Shown here piece after piece: positions 22,132 through 34,060 of a DNA stretch of 64,000 nt. Made by a program: the position numbers and the translations under genes. Source of the DNA: Isoetes taiwanensis (Eukaryota; Streptophyta; Lycopodiopsida; Isoetales; Isoetaceae); contig JAJEKV010000071.1 in NCBI GenBank assembly GCA_021234155.1, positions 4,030,483-4,094,482 on the forward strand. Reading direction: 5' to 3'. The notes under the pieces were generated by a model that saw nothing but the letters and a program-made list of their open reading frames with translations, did no database searches and was not told the origin of the DNA. Position 1 is the stretch's first letter; every line of letters begins with the position of its first letter.

Positions 22132-22770
22132 CGACGAAATTTTAACCATCTTCAAATTTCTGCCCGATCCAGCTTCAAATTTCTGCGAGTTCTTGAGATG
22201 CAGAGCATTTTTGCCTTTGATTTTGCTTTTCGATGTTCCTCGGTGAATTTTATCTCACAAACGCGATTGCGGTAGTTTCTATCATAATGGGTTCGCCGAT
22301 CCCGCGGACAGATCAAACTAGGGGGCCCGGTGTTCTTTGTTTACGCAAATCTTAGAAACTCCCGCAATTTTGACATGGATCCGCCAAGCCCGGCTCTTTG
22401 TTTACGCAAATCTAAAAACTCAGGGCAATTTTGACATGGATCCGCCAAGCCCACCGGATTTAGGCGAAAATTTCGCCAAGGCAATCGAAGGGAAACGGAT
22501 TTAAGCGTAAAACGGATTTAGGAAACTGGATTTAGGTAAACTTTTCGCCAAAGCAATCAAACGGATTTAGGCAGAAACGCAGAGGAGGGCAGAAACGCAG
22601 AGGAAAAGGGCAGAGGATTTAGGCAGAAATGCAGAGGAAACGTTGAGTGGAGAGGAGGGAGCGGCGGCGCCGCCCATGAAAATTGACACAAGGTCAACAG
22701 AGTTTTTCGCTATTTAAAAATAAGGTGAAAGAGGGCGAAATTTGAAGATGGTTAAAATTTCGTTCACTAA
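22132..22770. mobile_element. Possible nonautonomous element bounded by inverted repeats
   Basis: ACGAAATTTTAACCATCTTC at 22133 pairs with its complement near 22738-22766 over about 30 bp. The interior holds a direct tandem unit of about 61 bp (22332-22392 and 22393-22452, each with GACATGGATCCGCCAAGCCC) and many GGATTTAGGC/GCAGAGG words from 22450 to 22640. No ORF of note and no target-site duplication identified. It is adjacent to the palindrome transposon that starts at 22849. Confidence 0.4.
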
Positions 22771-22839
22771 TTTCAAATTCATTTACCAATAATTTTGATT
22801 TTGCCATCGAATTTTTCACCTTATTGTTGTGCCTTGGCG

Positions 22840-22848
22840 CCTTGTTTC
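22840..22848. repeat. Target-site duplication, left copy (CCTTGTTTC)
   Basis: Nine bases identical to 24481-24489, immediately outside the two ends of the transposon. Confidence 0.85.
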
Positions 22849-23270
22849 CGGTGCCTTTTTTGGCTCCCGAAATCGGGGTCTCGCGCGGACCAAAATCGCT
22901 TAAGCGATTTTGGGAAAATCGCTTAAGCGATTTTCAAATTTTGCGAAAATCGCTTAAGCGATTTTCAAAAAGGGGAAAGTGAAAATCGCTTAAGCGATTT
23001 TCGGTTTCCGTCGCCGGAAAATGCGATCACCTGGCCAGGTGATTTTTCAAAAAAAAAGCGAAAATCACTTAAGCGATTTTCAAAAGTCAGCGTCTGTCGG
23101 TCACAGTGTCACGATCACCGCCGGTGATTTTTAAAAAGCGAAAATCGCTTAAGCGATTTTCGCCTGTCAGCGTCAGGAAGAAAGAAAAAAATAAAAAAAT
23201 AAAATAAAAATCGCAAAAAAGCGATTTTTTCACCGTAATATGATGATGTGGAAGTGGCACCATGGAATGA

Positions 23271-23870
23271 TGACATGTCACCTTATGTATCAAAATGACT
23301 TTTCTTAGGTCAAACATTTTGAAAAAAGGTTTTTATGGTAGATGACATGTGTATGCTGACGTGGCATGCTTGGTGATGATGTGGATGGTACATGGCATCT
23401 TTTGATGATGACATGTCACCATGGAATGATGACATGTCACCATGGAATGATGACATGTCACCATGTCACCATGGAATGATGACATGGCACCATGGAATGA
23501 TGACATGTCACCTTATGTATCAAAATGACTTTTCTTAGGTCAAACATTTTGAAAAAAGGTTTTTTATGGTAGATGACATGTGTATGCTGATGTGGCATGC
23601 TTGGTGATGATGTGGATGGTACATGGCATCTTTTGATGATGACATGTCACCATGGAATGATGACATGTCACCATGTCACCATGGAATGATGACATGGCAC
23701 CATGGAATAATGACATGTCACCTTATGTATCAAAATGACTTTTCTTAGGTCAAACATTTTGAAAAAAGGTTTTTATGGTAGATGACATGTGTATGCTGAC
23801 GTGGCATGCTTGATGATGATGTGGATGGTACATGGCATCTTTTGATGATGACATGTCACCATGGAATATA
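23271..23870. repeat. Tandem array inside copy 1 (units of 230, 210 and about 160 bp)
   Basis: Units begin TGACATGTCACCTTATGTAT at 23271, 23501 and 23711. Each carries CTTTTCTTAGGTCAAACATT and a run of shorter CATGGAATGATGACATGTCA repeats whose number differs between units. Unit identity is high, so the expansion is recent. Confidence 0.85.
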
Positions 23871-24259
23871 ACTTGTAGTGTGCACATAAGCATACATCTA
23901 TACTATGTAACAACACCATAATAGTATATACTATGAGAAAGATTTATAAAAGTAATGGTAATTTTGGCCTTGGGGTAGGGCTTAAATGCAATGAGGCTAT
24001 GTCATGAAAATTTTGGGGCATGGTGATAAAAGGCAAGAGATAAGTTGATAGCCCAAATATGATTAAACGGTGAAATGGTGGTTTAAATGACAAGAATCAC
24101 ATGGGGCAAAAAGAAAGGTAAAACAAAGAAAAGATCAAATGGTGGTTTAAATGACAAAAAGCAACGTGGGGCAAAAAGATGCATGGGAAAATCGCGAAAA
24201 TCGCTTAAGCGATTTTGCCAATTTTTTTTTTTTTTAATTTTGGTTTTAAATTTGCCAGC

Positions 24260-24345
24260 CGTGCGCTCGGGCCTCGTGCGGCCAGGGCCGTGCGGCAGGC
24301 CTCGTGCGCTCGGGCCTCGTGCGGCCAGGGGCGTGCGGCCGTGCG
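24260..24345. repeat. GC-rich 43-bp tandem duplication
   Basis: GTGCGCTCGGGCCTCGTGCG followed by GCCAGGG occurs at 24260 and again at 24303. This very GC-rich block contrasts with the AT-rich interior of the element. Confidence 0.8.
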
Positions 24346-24480
24346 CATGCACCACGCGGGGCCTTTTCCGGCGGGGCCTTTTCAGGCCCGAAAATCGCTT
24401 AAGCGATTTTCCTCCCCAAAATCGCTTAAGCGATTTTCGGGCGCGGGGGACCCCGATTTGGGGAGCCAAAAAAGACCCCG

Positions 24481-24489
24481 CCTTGTTTC
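24481..24489. repeat. Target-site duplication, right copy (CCTTGTTTC)
   Basis: Matches 22840-22848 exactly. Confidence 0.85.
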
Positions 24490-24559
24490 CCCTCAGGAGG
24501 AAGTCTAAACAGAAGCCGTAACGAAGAAAGAAATAAACAGAAGCATTAAACCAAACGAG

Positions 24560-24583
24560 CTCGCCATTACGACGGCGAGCTAG
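24560..24583 (+). promoter_or_regulatory. Small stem-loop just upstream of SHOC1
   Basis: AGCTCGCC (24560-24567) pairs with GGCGAGCT (24576-24583) around an 8-base loop, 80 bases before the SHOC1 start codon. If transcribed it would form an 8-bp GC-rich stem in the 5' leader. Whether it matters for expression is unknown. Confidence 0.35.
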
Positions 24584-24663
24584 AGCATACATCCATCTTA
24601 GGTCTTAACAAGCTAAATCGCAACTAGGTAGAATTCCGCTGTTCCAAATTTAGTTCAATCTCA

Positions 24664-27600
24664 ATGCGCTTAAGATTTCTTGATATCGACTATTATGAAA
24701 AGTCTGCAAGGAAGGCCAGGGAGGTATACTCTAAGAACCTTCTCACGGTTCCAAATCTTATATGTCCCCTCGCTGCAGAAGAAGGAAAACAGACGCCTGC
24801 AGTGGAATTTATATTATCTGTTTCTGAGCAAGAGATTCTTAACGTAAATGAGACCTCAGAAGTTTCGATAAAAAATCAGCTATTGAGTAACATTCTTCCA
24901 TTGAAATTATGCTCAGAGGTAGAGCAGAGAATTTTACCTGAAGATGATCCTCTCGACCAGCTTATGTATCTTAGTCCCAAAGTAGAGGACAAAAACTTGG
25001 CATTTCAAGATTTTGATGATTTTGTTTTTGATGCGCCAGAGCAGGTACGGATCTGCCTGACATGGTATTTCAAATGGCCATTTAATAGTTCTGTTATAGG
25101 CGAAATCGATTGAAACCAGTTTCATTTTTAGAATAAGAAATTCTGCAAGAAGAAGCATTTCCACACTTACAGGTTTAGTTATGTAATGGTCAAGGATAAT
25201 AATAATCTCCAAAGAAAAGAGCACTAAATCTGGTTTTCTATACAGGTTTTCTTGCAGTGTATGATTGATGAGATTGGAAAACCAGTCAACATCTGTGACC
25301 ATGAACTCCACGCAGTGCAGGTATGCATATCAAAATCACACTAGATGCAGATTATGTATTTAACCTGCTACTGGAACATTTAAGAATGTAAAGCATTCCA
25401 TCCTGCTCTTATATTTTATCATTACCAAGGGCCTAAGATTTGGGAATGCATGCTAGCATCGGCCTTATCCATATGATGCTGAACAATAAGAACTTTGCAG
25501 ATAACAAAGTTCTCATTTTCATTTATTTATTGGATGTTGCACATTATTACCGTATTAGCAAGGGCATGATATAGTGTCAATTGAATTGAAACCTTTACTT
25601 AATATTACTTCTTTTTTTGTGATTAAAAACTTATCATGCAATATTGGTTAGAAGATAGAAAAATCTAAAAGAGTAATGTTACTATATTAGGGGCTCATTG
25701 AAATAAGTCCCCAAAAGATTGAGGTGTCTGTGCTTCCACTTCAAGAATTGCACGTTTTGAACTATGAGAATTTACAAGAACTGGATGATGAGTTCCCAGA
25801 GACCGAAGTTATGCATTTATCAAAAATGACGTGCGACTACATTGAACCATGTGAGGTCAGCAATGAGGAGTTGTTTCCAAGTTTTCAAGAAGTCATTTCT
25901 CTGCCCATTCAACTTGCTGATTTCCTTACTGAATGTCAAGAGCATGTTCAAATTCCTATTGCCATTGCTGGCATGTGTGAGATTGATTGCAGGGGACTAT
26001 TACAACGGTTGCTCATCCTAAAGTATTTTGAGTCTGATGCAACATTACAAAAAGAATCGACAGGAAAATGGCCATCTGAATCTTGGCTTTGTCTTTTGAA
26101 ATTAGAAGATGACAAGACAAAAGAATTGTCATACGGAATGCAATTTCAACTGCCAGCAATATTTGAAGAGGATACTTATTCCCCAGATTTTCATGTGGCA
26201 ACCATCATAGACAGTTTAAGCATAAAATCAGTTGCACTAGATCTAGTTGTAAATTCGAGGTTTCCGTCATTTGAGTCCCTTATTGTGGTACCTGAATTGA
26301 CTTTAGGCAGTTATCTTCTCAAATTCATGCCTGTTCCTACAATTGCAGATGAGAAAGGTAGTCCAGTCATCAGTGAAATAATTGGAGCCATGAATTTTAC
26401 TGACAAACATAAGCAGCATTCAGAGAGTAATTGGTTGCACCTGGACTGGCACTACTCCGAAGGTGATAGCTGCAACAGTCAGACATGTTTCAATGTCAGG
26501 AAGAATCTGACACTGCAGTGGAAGCCATTCCATCTTGCTGAACAAGGACATCCTACTTTTGAGTTTGATAAGTCTATATTCGGATTTGAGGCAACAGATA
26601 CTTGCCATGGTAAAGCTCTGGACAGTGAGGATTTCCTTGAGCAGCCTCTAGTTGAGCCTATTTTTAAAATTCCAATGATTGAAGCCACTTTTGATAATTA
26701 TGAGAAGTTGCCCCTGAAAGGAGCAACGGGCAATGGTAGTCCAATTGTTGCTAATTTTGTGATGCCTTCAAATAAAGACCATGTGAAAGCTGCAGATGAC
26801 AGTGTGCATAAGGAACTTGCAAAGGTCACAATATGTAAAGTGGAATTGTCGGCTGCAATTCATAAAGTTTTGAAATGCATTTGGAGCAACTATCTGACTA
26901 TAGTTGAGATGGAGAGCTTATATTCTAAGTACAAGGTTCCTCTGAAGTTTGACTTGAATGCTGAAGGAATTCTTATCTTAACCTCTTTGGTGAAGCAAGA
27001 AAGTGCCAAGAACAAAGAACAGGTTCCAAAAGGTCTTGCTGCTTTATATGTTTTATGGCATATAGCTTTAGATTTATGTGACTACGGGGTATCTGTTGCT
27101 CATTTATGCCTGGAAAACTTTCTGGAATATATGAGGTACTTAGAAGTTCCAGTTTTGACATCTCGTGTGGAACTTGAGTCTGCATACAATGCAGTAGAGA
27201 CATGTCAGATAGAAGACCACCCTAAGCTCACTACACTGGAGAAACTTCTCATACCTCGAGCAGGCAATGCAAAAATACTTATCATTGCTGAGAGGCGGGC
27301 TTTTTTTACAATGTACAAGCGATTGGATGCCCTCCACCTATATCCTTTTGAGTTAGATAGAGAAGAGAAACTCCTGTTTTCACACCCTGAATACATTTAC
27401 TGTTTGGAAAATTCAGTTGAAGATGCTTTATGTAGCTGCACTTGTCTGTTGGTGCCTGCCAGGTAAGAATAAGACGGGGGATGATTTGTTTACGCCTCTA
27501 GTCAATTGGTCATGAAATAGATAAATTGTATTCTTGTGATATGAAACTCAATTGAGTGACTGTGTTTGTGAAAAAGATTCAGTGTTTGTGAAAAGACTCA

Positions 27601-30600
27601 GTTAGTTTTTTTAATGATATGGAACAGGTATATTACATCTTCATTTCCATTCATCAAGTTTGATCTCATCATACAATATGGAACCATAGCAACCGACCAT
27701 GAGGCAGTGGAGAATATGGAAAGCATCCTCCAAAATAGTGGGTGCAATTGTTATATAATGCAAACTGTTCTGAAGCCACATATGGGTGGGGATCTAAGGA
27801 TGGGACTGCAGAAACAGAAGGTAAATTGGAATATTTCTTTAAAGTCATTGGAACTTTCAATTTGAGAAGATATATAACATTGATAGATAGCACATTATCC
27901 CTTTACATGTTATACTACGAACATTTCCAGTGTCCAATCTATGTCATATGTTTAGTACATTATATGACATAATTACATACTCCTACTAATTCATGTCTTA
28001 TGCAAAACTGTTCTCCATGACCTTGTAACTCCTATCCTGATCTTTCTTTGGAGCGTTGATGTCATTATCGCGTATAATCCTACTGGCATCTGGAGCTAAG
28101 ACAAAAACTTGCTGATTTTTGTCATATATTGTGTTGCCCTGTGGATTTTCTATGATATTTTCTGCTGACACGCTAGCTGACCCAAAGTTGTTAGGATCCA
28201 GATTTCAAGAATCCCAACTCTTTACTACTATTCAAATGCATGTCTTGTTCGAGTTCAACAACTCATTGTTGGTAATATGTAAGAGGTTCAAACTTGTCTG
28301 ATGCGAATTCCAGATTAAAAAAATTCCAAACTCTTTAGTACTATCCAACTTTATGATCTTGTTCGAATTCAACAAAATGTTGCTGTTAATATGTAGAAGT
28401 CCAAACTTGTTGGCTACTTGTTGCAAACAACAGCTGCATTTCCATCGTCGAATCCGTATCAATTGAAATAACAACAGTTAAGCAATGGAGACATTGAAGG
28501 AATTATATTGGTTATCCATGAGTTCCTGCTTCTGACACTGAATTAAAGCAGCACCGCTATTGGGCAGCTTAACCTTACATTTCTTGATTAATGCCATGTC
28601 CACCCTTCTGTCTCTCTAAGCTGCATAATTGTGAGTTTCAGTGTGATTAATTTTGAATATCTCTCAAACCAATATTTGATACAGAAGCTGTTTATTTTAG
28701 ATATTTTCTGGTTTAAAGTGTTAATGCCTTTACCTCCTAGAGCTCACTGGCTTTCATTGTTTTTAGATTGTCGAAGCAAACTCCAGCATAAACGCTGCAG
28801 GCTCGGAGACAGAGGTAGTTTTACAGGAAAGCACAGTCAATGAAGTTGCACATCAGTTATTTGTTGCCAGCAAACCTGTCTGTTCAAAACATACGCCACA
28901 ACCTGAATATCTTTTGGACTCTTGTATTGGAAGTTCTCCGAAATTGCATGTTTCAGCGCAGAGATGCAATCTTATCATTGTTATAAACGTCATGCACCTT
29001 AACGAAGTTGGCTTCACTGCTCGAAGGAATTCATATCAAAAGATTTTACATTTTGAGAAGAGCGGTTCACAGGTCATAGAAAGAGAGCTCAAACTCCCTG
29101 TCGACTTGATCTTAAGCCCGCAATTGTGTTTGATACTGTACACTCCTGATAAATTGAACCTGGATGTTACAAGTTTAGGCCTGGAAAACACGCTTCCTTC
29201 ATGTATAGAGAATATGGTTGTTGACAGGGATATGAAGGCCATCAGCTTTGCCTTCCGTAGTTGCATCCTGGTATGTGCCTTGAGTCTTGACACAAAACTT
29301 ATTTTACGTTAAATTTCAAATTTAGTCTTGTACAAATTTAGCATTCTTTTCATGCGTAAATGCTTGTTAAATACCGGGGCTCAGCCCCTTGAGTATAGAT
29401 ATGATTGATATATATATTGACATGATGACTACTTTGAATTTGGTGCCAGCAATTTGCAGTTTGTATTAGGTTCTTACTTCATAATGGACCTGTTTTTTAA
29501 CTTGTTACGAAGATCTGTTTGTCCTCTAATTGTAGATCTTTGAAGGACCACTGGCATTTACATCATTGGTGCTTGAGAAAATGGATGATATATATGCGGC
29601 AGGAGTTGGATTGAATATTCAGGTGCAATGTTTTATTGTGAAGGATGCTGAGACAACGGACATTATCATAGGAAACTGCATCAAGGCAGTGAAGGACACA
29701 GCACCATGTTCCATGATGCCCGAATGTGAGACACTGGCAGAGATATTCCTAACTTGCTTTCCTTCAGTCAACACTTTAACTGCACATATGATCACCTCAT
29801 TACAGATGTCGCTTTCAGCATTTATTTGTTTAACAGATGAGCAACGAGTAGTAGCAACTAAGGAATATGAAGTTCCAGAACACAGTCTGGCACTATTTAA
29901 AGCCCAATGTGACTATGGAAAGGCATGTCAATATGTTACAGCGGAAAGGCAGTTGCCTTGCAGCCTTCAAATAGGCGCCACTGTCTCAGAAAGTAGAAAA
30001 AGATTTCAGGATCATATGGACAACCCAATATATGGCATAAACTCCAAGCCACAAACAGGTTCACAGATATATAACTTATCCTTCAAGCCACAAACAAATG
30101 ATTGTTTGCAACATGGTATGGCAGCCAGCTTATGCTCCAAACTGGATGTGTATCCGTCTCAGGTGGGTGTTGGAAATAACTTTGAAATCAGTGGCAGATA
30201 TCTTGCTGAAGAGGACAACCAAAATAGTCACACAAACATGCATGGCTTGGAAGAAGAACTGGCATACGCACCTGATAAACTTTTAAATAATGTAGATTTT
30301 ATGGCTAGCATCAGTAGTGGTGTAGCTCTGTCTTCGATGGAGCATTTTGGCCCAGAGTTTTATGGCAGAGATCTCCAGCGTAACTTTTATAACCATAACG
30401 ATTATTTGGCGAGCCATTCTCCTGCTATGGACGTAGATCTTGAGATTCACAGAAGAGGAAAAGGAAGTCATGTAGAACATTTTTCACCCTACAAGGATGT
30501 CTCTTGGAGTCCGAGCTATCCCTTGCATGACGTACAAAGCAAGCCAAGTTCTGTGAAATCTTTCCTTGGAAACTGGCTGAGGATGAAAAGGGCGAAAAAA

Positions 30601-30807
30601 TGGGATAGCGAAAAACAAAACCAGGAGGTGGACAAATTTAGTCGAAGTTCATCTGCTGCTCCTGCGAGAAGAAAAAATCTAAGCTCCATAATGTGGGAAA
30701 GTTACAGACACGATTCAGCAAAATCACAAGTAGCCAGTTGCAATGGGGAGGCCTTGTCGGGGTCCAAGACTCCAATTGATAAAATAGCCCCCCGGGTTCG
30801 TATGTAG
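24664..30807 (+). CDS. SHOC1: SHOC1 / ZIP2-like XPF-related meiotic crossover protein
   Basis: Six exons join in frame with GT-AG introns: 24664-25044, 25246-25320, 25691-27462, 27628-27820, 28767-29270 and 29536-30807. They encode about 1398 residues; the Arabidopsis protein is about 1590. The start MRLRFLDIDYY matches the family's N-terminus. KILIIAERRAFFTMYKRLDA (near 680) and SSFPFIKFDLIIQYG (near 750) match the degenerate XPF-type nuclease core. IFEGPLAFTSLV with later LTCFPSVNTLTAHMITS (about 976-1060) matches the conserved region leading into the helix-hairpin-helix part. The C-terminal 250 residues are less conserved and contain a basic LRMKRAKKW patch. In the family this protein works with PTD (ERCC1-like) and the ZMM group to stabilise class I crossover intermediates in meiotic nuclei. 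No frame breaks were seen, so the gene is probably functional. A 5' non-coding exon cannot be excluded. Confidence 0.85.
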
Positions 30808-32072
30808 TTTAGTTTATGCTTGAGTTTCAGTTTTGGAAATAAGTTAACAGGAGTGCATCTAATCGTGCAGAGCCTTAGGTATCAGAAAACAAAAGGAAAG
30901 CAAAGCAGATTAGTTTGGTCGGACGTTCTTCCTGTCCAGTCTAAACGACCCAAACTCGAGGCGCAATATACGATATGAACAGCTTCTCAGATTTAAAACA
31001 AGGAGCAAAAGTTGACAAAAATGGCTGCCTGATTAGATACGGGGGTTTGATTTTTGTTAGAAGGTTTGCAAATTCACACATAACCAGCACCTTGGTAGTC
31101 TAAGGTCATACCACTCTTTAGGTTGGCCTATTTCACTCCCTGTTATGTTTGTCCCTCTCTAGAGGGAAAGAAGGATGTCCTTTTATCCAATTCATAGCAC
31201 TAGTCAGGGCCTCCAATGCTACTCATATGTACAAGAGCCGAGAACTAAAAACTAAGCAATCGAAAATGCGCTACAAATAACAAAACTAGGCGTGGGCTGT
31301 CCAACCCGAGGCCAAGGCATGTAGAAAGCCTTTTTGATCATCTATTATAATCTCATACTTCGAAGCATTTCAAAAGGCATTAAATAAACTATTTTCCTTC
31401 ATTATCAAACCGTAAAAAAAACGGCTCTAAGAATCACTCGTGACAGAAATAATTCCACTTTGCTCAATTCTTTATGGGGTTTCAATCCACAGCATGGGCC
31501 AAGCAATAAGACAAAGCCCATTCAAAATTTCAAGATAAAGTAATGATACCAGACCATGAGAATTAGCAAAGGGTTTCTCAAGAAAAAAACAACAGTCATA
31601 CCAACATGCAAAGTCAAAATTAAAGACATGAGAATTGGCAAAGGGTTCCTCAAGAGAAATCAACAGCCGCATACCAACATGCAACGCCAAAATTAAAGAT
31701 TGCCGTTTCTATGATTTTCAAAACCTGTCCATTAGAGCTTCCTTTCACCATTTAGCTCCAGCCACATCTTTGGTATGGTTTGCAACTTGAAATCCACAAC
31801 TACTTCATGCCCTTGTCAACTGCTTCACCCTCTTCGTACTACTTTTTGCCTCATTTCTTGTTCATCTGCCATGCAATTACTATTCAACATCCATAGATGC
31901 AAAAGAAAAGGGCATTGATCCTAATGAAATGCCGCATGCTAAACATCCAACTTTATCCTTTTAAGATAATCCATTTACATATGCCAAAATACCATCTTGC
32001 CAACCATGTTGCCGTCTTTGGACAAACCCAAAAAGAAAGGAATAACAATATGCAGACACCCTGAGGGGTTGC
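30808..32072. other. Intergenic, no recognisable gene
   Basis: Contains the SHOC1 3' flank and a 72-bp tandem duplication (see 31555-31700). No supported ORF. Confidence 0.4.
31555..31700. repeat. Tandem duplication, 72-bp unit, two copies
   Basis: CATGAGAATTAGCAAAGGGT at 31555 repeats as CATGAGAATTGGCAAAGGGT at 31627. Both continue through CATACCAACATGCAA. About 85-90 percent identical by eye. Confidence 0.8.
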
Positions 32073-33191
32073 CTTACATATATATGAAATTGATGTTGGC
32101 ATTGAATGTAGAACTCAGTCTAATAATTATATTATTTATCATGATCATATTACCTCATTAGTGCAAATTTTGCATAGCATTATGGAAAAGGAGATAAAAT
32201 GCTTAGGAGTAATGACCAACTTTGCAATAATATATGATATAATAGTAGTAATTGTCATAAATCTAATAAGATCCTTTCATGTTATTATGAGGTATTCGTT
32301 GAGGACAGTAGTTCCAGCCATATTGTTATGCCTCATCTCCTCTATTTTGGATCGATATTCTTTCCACGTAAATGGTTTATACTTGGCTACATGTTTGTCA
32401 TCTATCAGAGGCAGTGCCGGTTGGATTATAGTGTCTGCGATTGGAGTGACAAAGTATGCCATGGACAACCTAGGCTTAGATGGATTAACAACAACTCTAT
32501 GTATCATAGCAGAGTATCGCCCATTGCTTATTGCCTATTGTCACAACAACAACTCTTATGAGAAAGCATCAAAGGAGAGAAGGAGAAATAAGTGCAGTGT
32601 TTCACCTGTAGAGTATCTCCAACATCAATAATGAGGCAATCTGAACGCGGTTTACAATTACGCCACTTACCATCCATGAAATGCTGGCATCCTCCCACAA
32701 GGTCTTGATAGGAAATGGTTAAAAAATGTGTATCAGTATGAGCTGGCAAGCCAATATTACTGCTGGGGTCTGGTGAAGGTGGATAATAGTTAAAACGAAG
32801 TGACACACTCTTTGGGTTGTAAAGTCGAGTAAGGTAGGTGTGTTCTAGACCCAATGCATGCTCTACAAGCTCAATAAGAAGATTGGATACCTTCTCCATG
32901 GAGGATAGATAGTTCTCAATAATGGTGACGCAAAGAACCGTCAACAAGTTAAAAACATCATTCTCAAATGAATCAGAAGAAGAAAAAGAGCATTCTTTAA
33001 GTATAAGACCAAAAGACAACATGACCAGAACACAAGAGGGTACCAAAATTCTTGAGCATGTTCTTCCATAGTAGCATGTCATTGAGCATAATGTTGGTAG
33101 AACTCAGGGTCTCGAAGCACTTGGAAGCCCTCATGCCATATCATCTGGCCATTTATCACGCCCTTGTTGTAACCACCACGAGAATAGCCCA
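32073..33191. repeat. Segmental duplication, copy 1 (with 37014-38134)
   Basis: Homology starts at CTTACATATATATGAA (32073 and 37014) and runs about 1.1 kb through the dioxygenase to CATGTAGGAGT (33191 and 38134). Identity is well above 90 percent by eye. The right side of the duplication is then interrupted, but BAHD-like sequence reappears at 33.9 kb, so the original duplication probably covered both genes. Confidence 0.8.
32277..33191 (-). pseudogene. Truncated 2-oxoglutarate dioxygenase copy
   Basis: This is nearly identical to the complete gene at 37218-38134. Exon 3 (32534-32277) and exon 2 sequence (to 32606) are open and keep the HTD iron ligand pair, the second His and the RLS motif. 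Exon 1 survives only as its 3' portion, ending abruptly at 33191, where homology stops inside ...YMGYSRGGYNK. At the exon 2 acceptor the intact gene has TTTGCAG|CACC. Here the AG has become GT (TTTGCGTCACC, minus strand, about 32930), destroying the splice site. Loss of the start, the N-terminal domain and a splice site makes this a pseudogene. The plus-strand frame across it is an antisense shadow. Confidence 0.85.
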
Positions 33192-33884
33192 TGTAGGAGT
33201 GTGCATATTGTACTCCATACAACACATTTTGCTTCATTGTTTTTTTGTGTTTTTATGAAGTATAATACTGTTTATGTTGTATTTTATCGCTTTATTGATA
33301 AATTTAAGCAATAAGGACCACAAAGCAATTTACATATCGTTTAGGTATAGGGTATGGTCGCCATGTTTCACGCATTTAAGAGACAAACTTAAAAATGGAG
33401 GCATGGTCAAAGTCAAAATTAGTTAAAAACATGTTTTTTGGATACCTAACATGTTTGCATTTCATAAAAAATCGCCTGATTCTGATATATCTACAAAAGC
33501 TAGAGTAGGCGGAAGAGGAGGGGGTCTAATAGCCTACTCCGTGAGGCGGGTCCCCTTCCTAGCGCGCAAGGGATTTCCATTAACTTCTTTGAAGCTTTTC
33601 AAGAGATTTAAGAGGCAAATGTGGCAGATGTCTACATATTAATAGCTTTCAAACGCATGTGTCCATGTGCTAAACAGAGATGGGAAAGCGAAGTTATGAC
33701 ACTTTTAGTGAGGAGCCCATAAATTGTGGGGGATGGGCCCATAAACCGTTGTGGATGGGCCCTGTTATCATGACATCAAATCTTAGCCATTGATTTTTTA
33801 TTTTAACGGCCTGCAACATATCTTCAAAGGGAGGGGAGGTGAGCGATGACGGGTCCATGTGGGAAGGAAGGCGACCATACCCTA

Positions 33885-34060
33885 GCCATCAATATGTGAT
33901 AGAATGGGCGCATAGTACTTTGTCAAAGCTTGGGGTGAAAGGTGTTTCACATTCAATAATGCAAAAATTGAAAGAAATGGCACAACATGATGAGTTTCTA
34001 AGTACATTTTATATATTGGTTGGGATAATCATAAGATAACAAATTGCTAATTAAAAACCT
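33885..34060 (+). pseudogene. BAHD acyltransferase fragment with internal deletion
   Basis: The stretch reads WAHSTLSKLGVKGVSHSIMQ and then KLKEMAQHDEFLSTF. It corresponds to two separate parts of the intact BAHD gene (MSAWHFVKTWAE and CFTFNSKVIQKLKERAQDGE-FLSAF, about residues 165-250), with the segment between them deleted. The preceding SHQY may be the remnant of SHQICDG. About 110 bases more are alignable with loss of frame. Neither the N-terminal half nor the DFGWG end is present. Its position beside the truncated dioxygenase mirrors the intact pair at 37-41 kb. Confidence 0.7.

Larger units (their letters stand above)
22849..24480 (+). mobile_element. Palindrome-rich nonautonomous DNA transposon, copy 1 (MULE-like)
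   Basis: The left end reads CGGTGCCTTTTTTGGCTCCC and continues GAAATCGGGGTC. The right end, reverse-complemented, reads CGGGGTCTTTTTTGGCTCCC and continues CAAATCGGGGTC. This gives a terminal inverted repeat of about 50 bp. The element is flanked by the perfect 9-bp duplication CCTTGTTTC, a size typical of Mutator-like elements. Inside are nine copies of the palindrome AAAATCGCTTAAGCGATTTT: 22892, 22915, 22946, 22982, 23061 (one mismatch), 23141, 24197, 24391 and 24418. There are also two GATCACC...GGTGAT palindromes (23025, 23113), a 210-230-bp tandem array and a GC-rich duplicated block. No transposase is present. The right end is 184 bp from the SHOC1 start codon. Confidence 0.85.

Noticed and set aside
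22892-24437. CRISPR-like array of palindromic repeats
   Set aside because: Spacing is irregular, the host is a plant nuclear genome, and the repeats lie inside a transposon with clear ends and target duplications.
24083-24592. Several 97-169-codon frames on both strands near 24.1-24.6 kb
   Set aside because: They run through GC-rich repeats and palindromes of the transposon end and are compositional artefacts.
32161-32631. 156-codon plus-strand frame (with a 196-codon relative at 36982-37572)
   Set aside because: Both are antisense to the catalytic exons of the two dioxygenase copies. Conservation between them is explained by the duplication and the minus-strand coding constraint.
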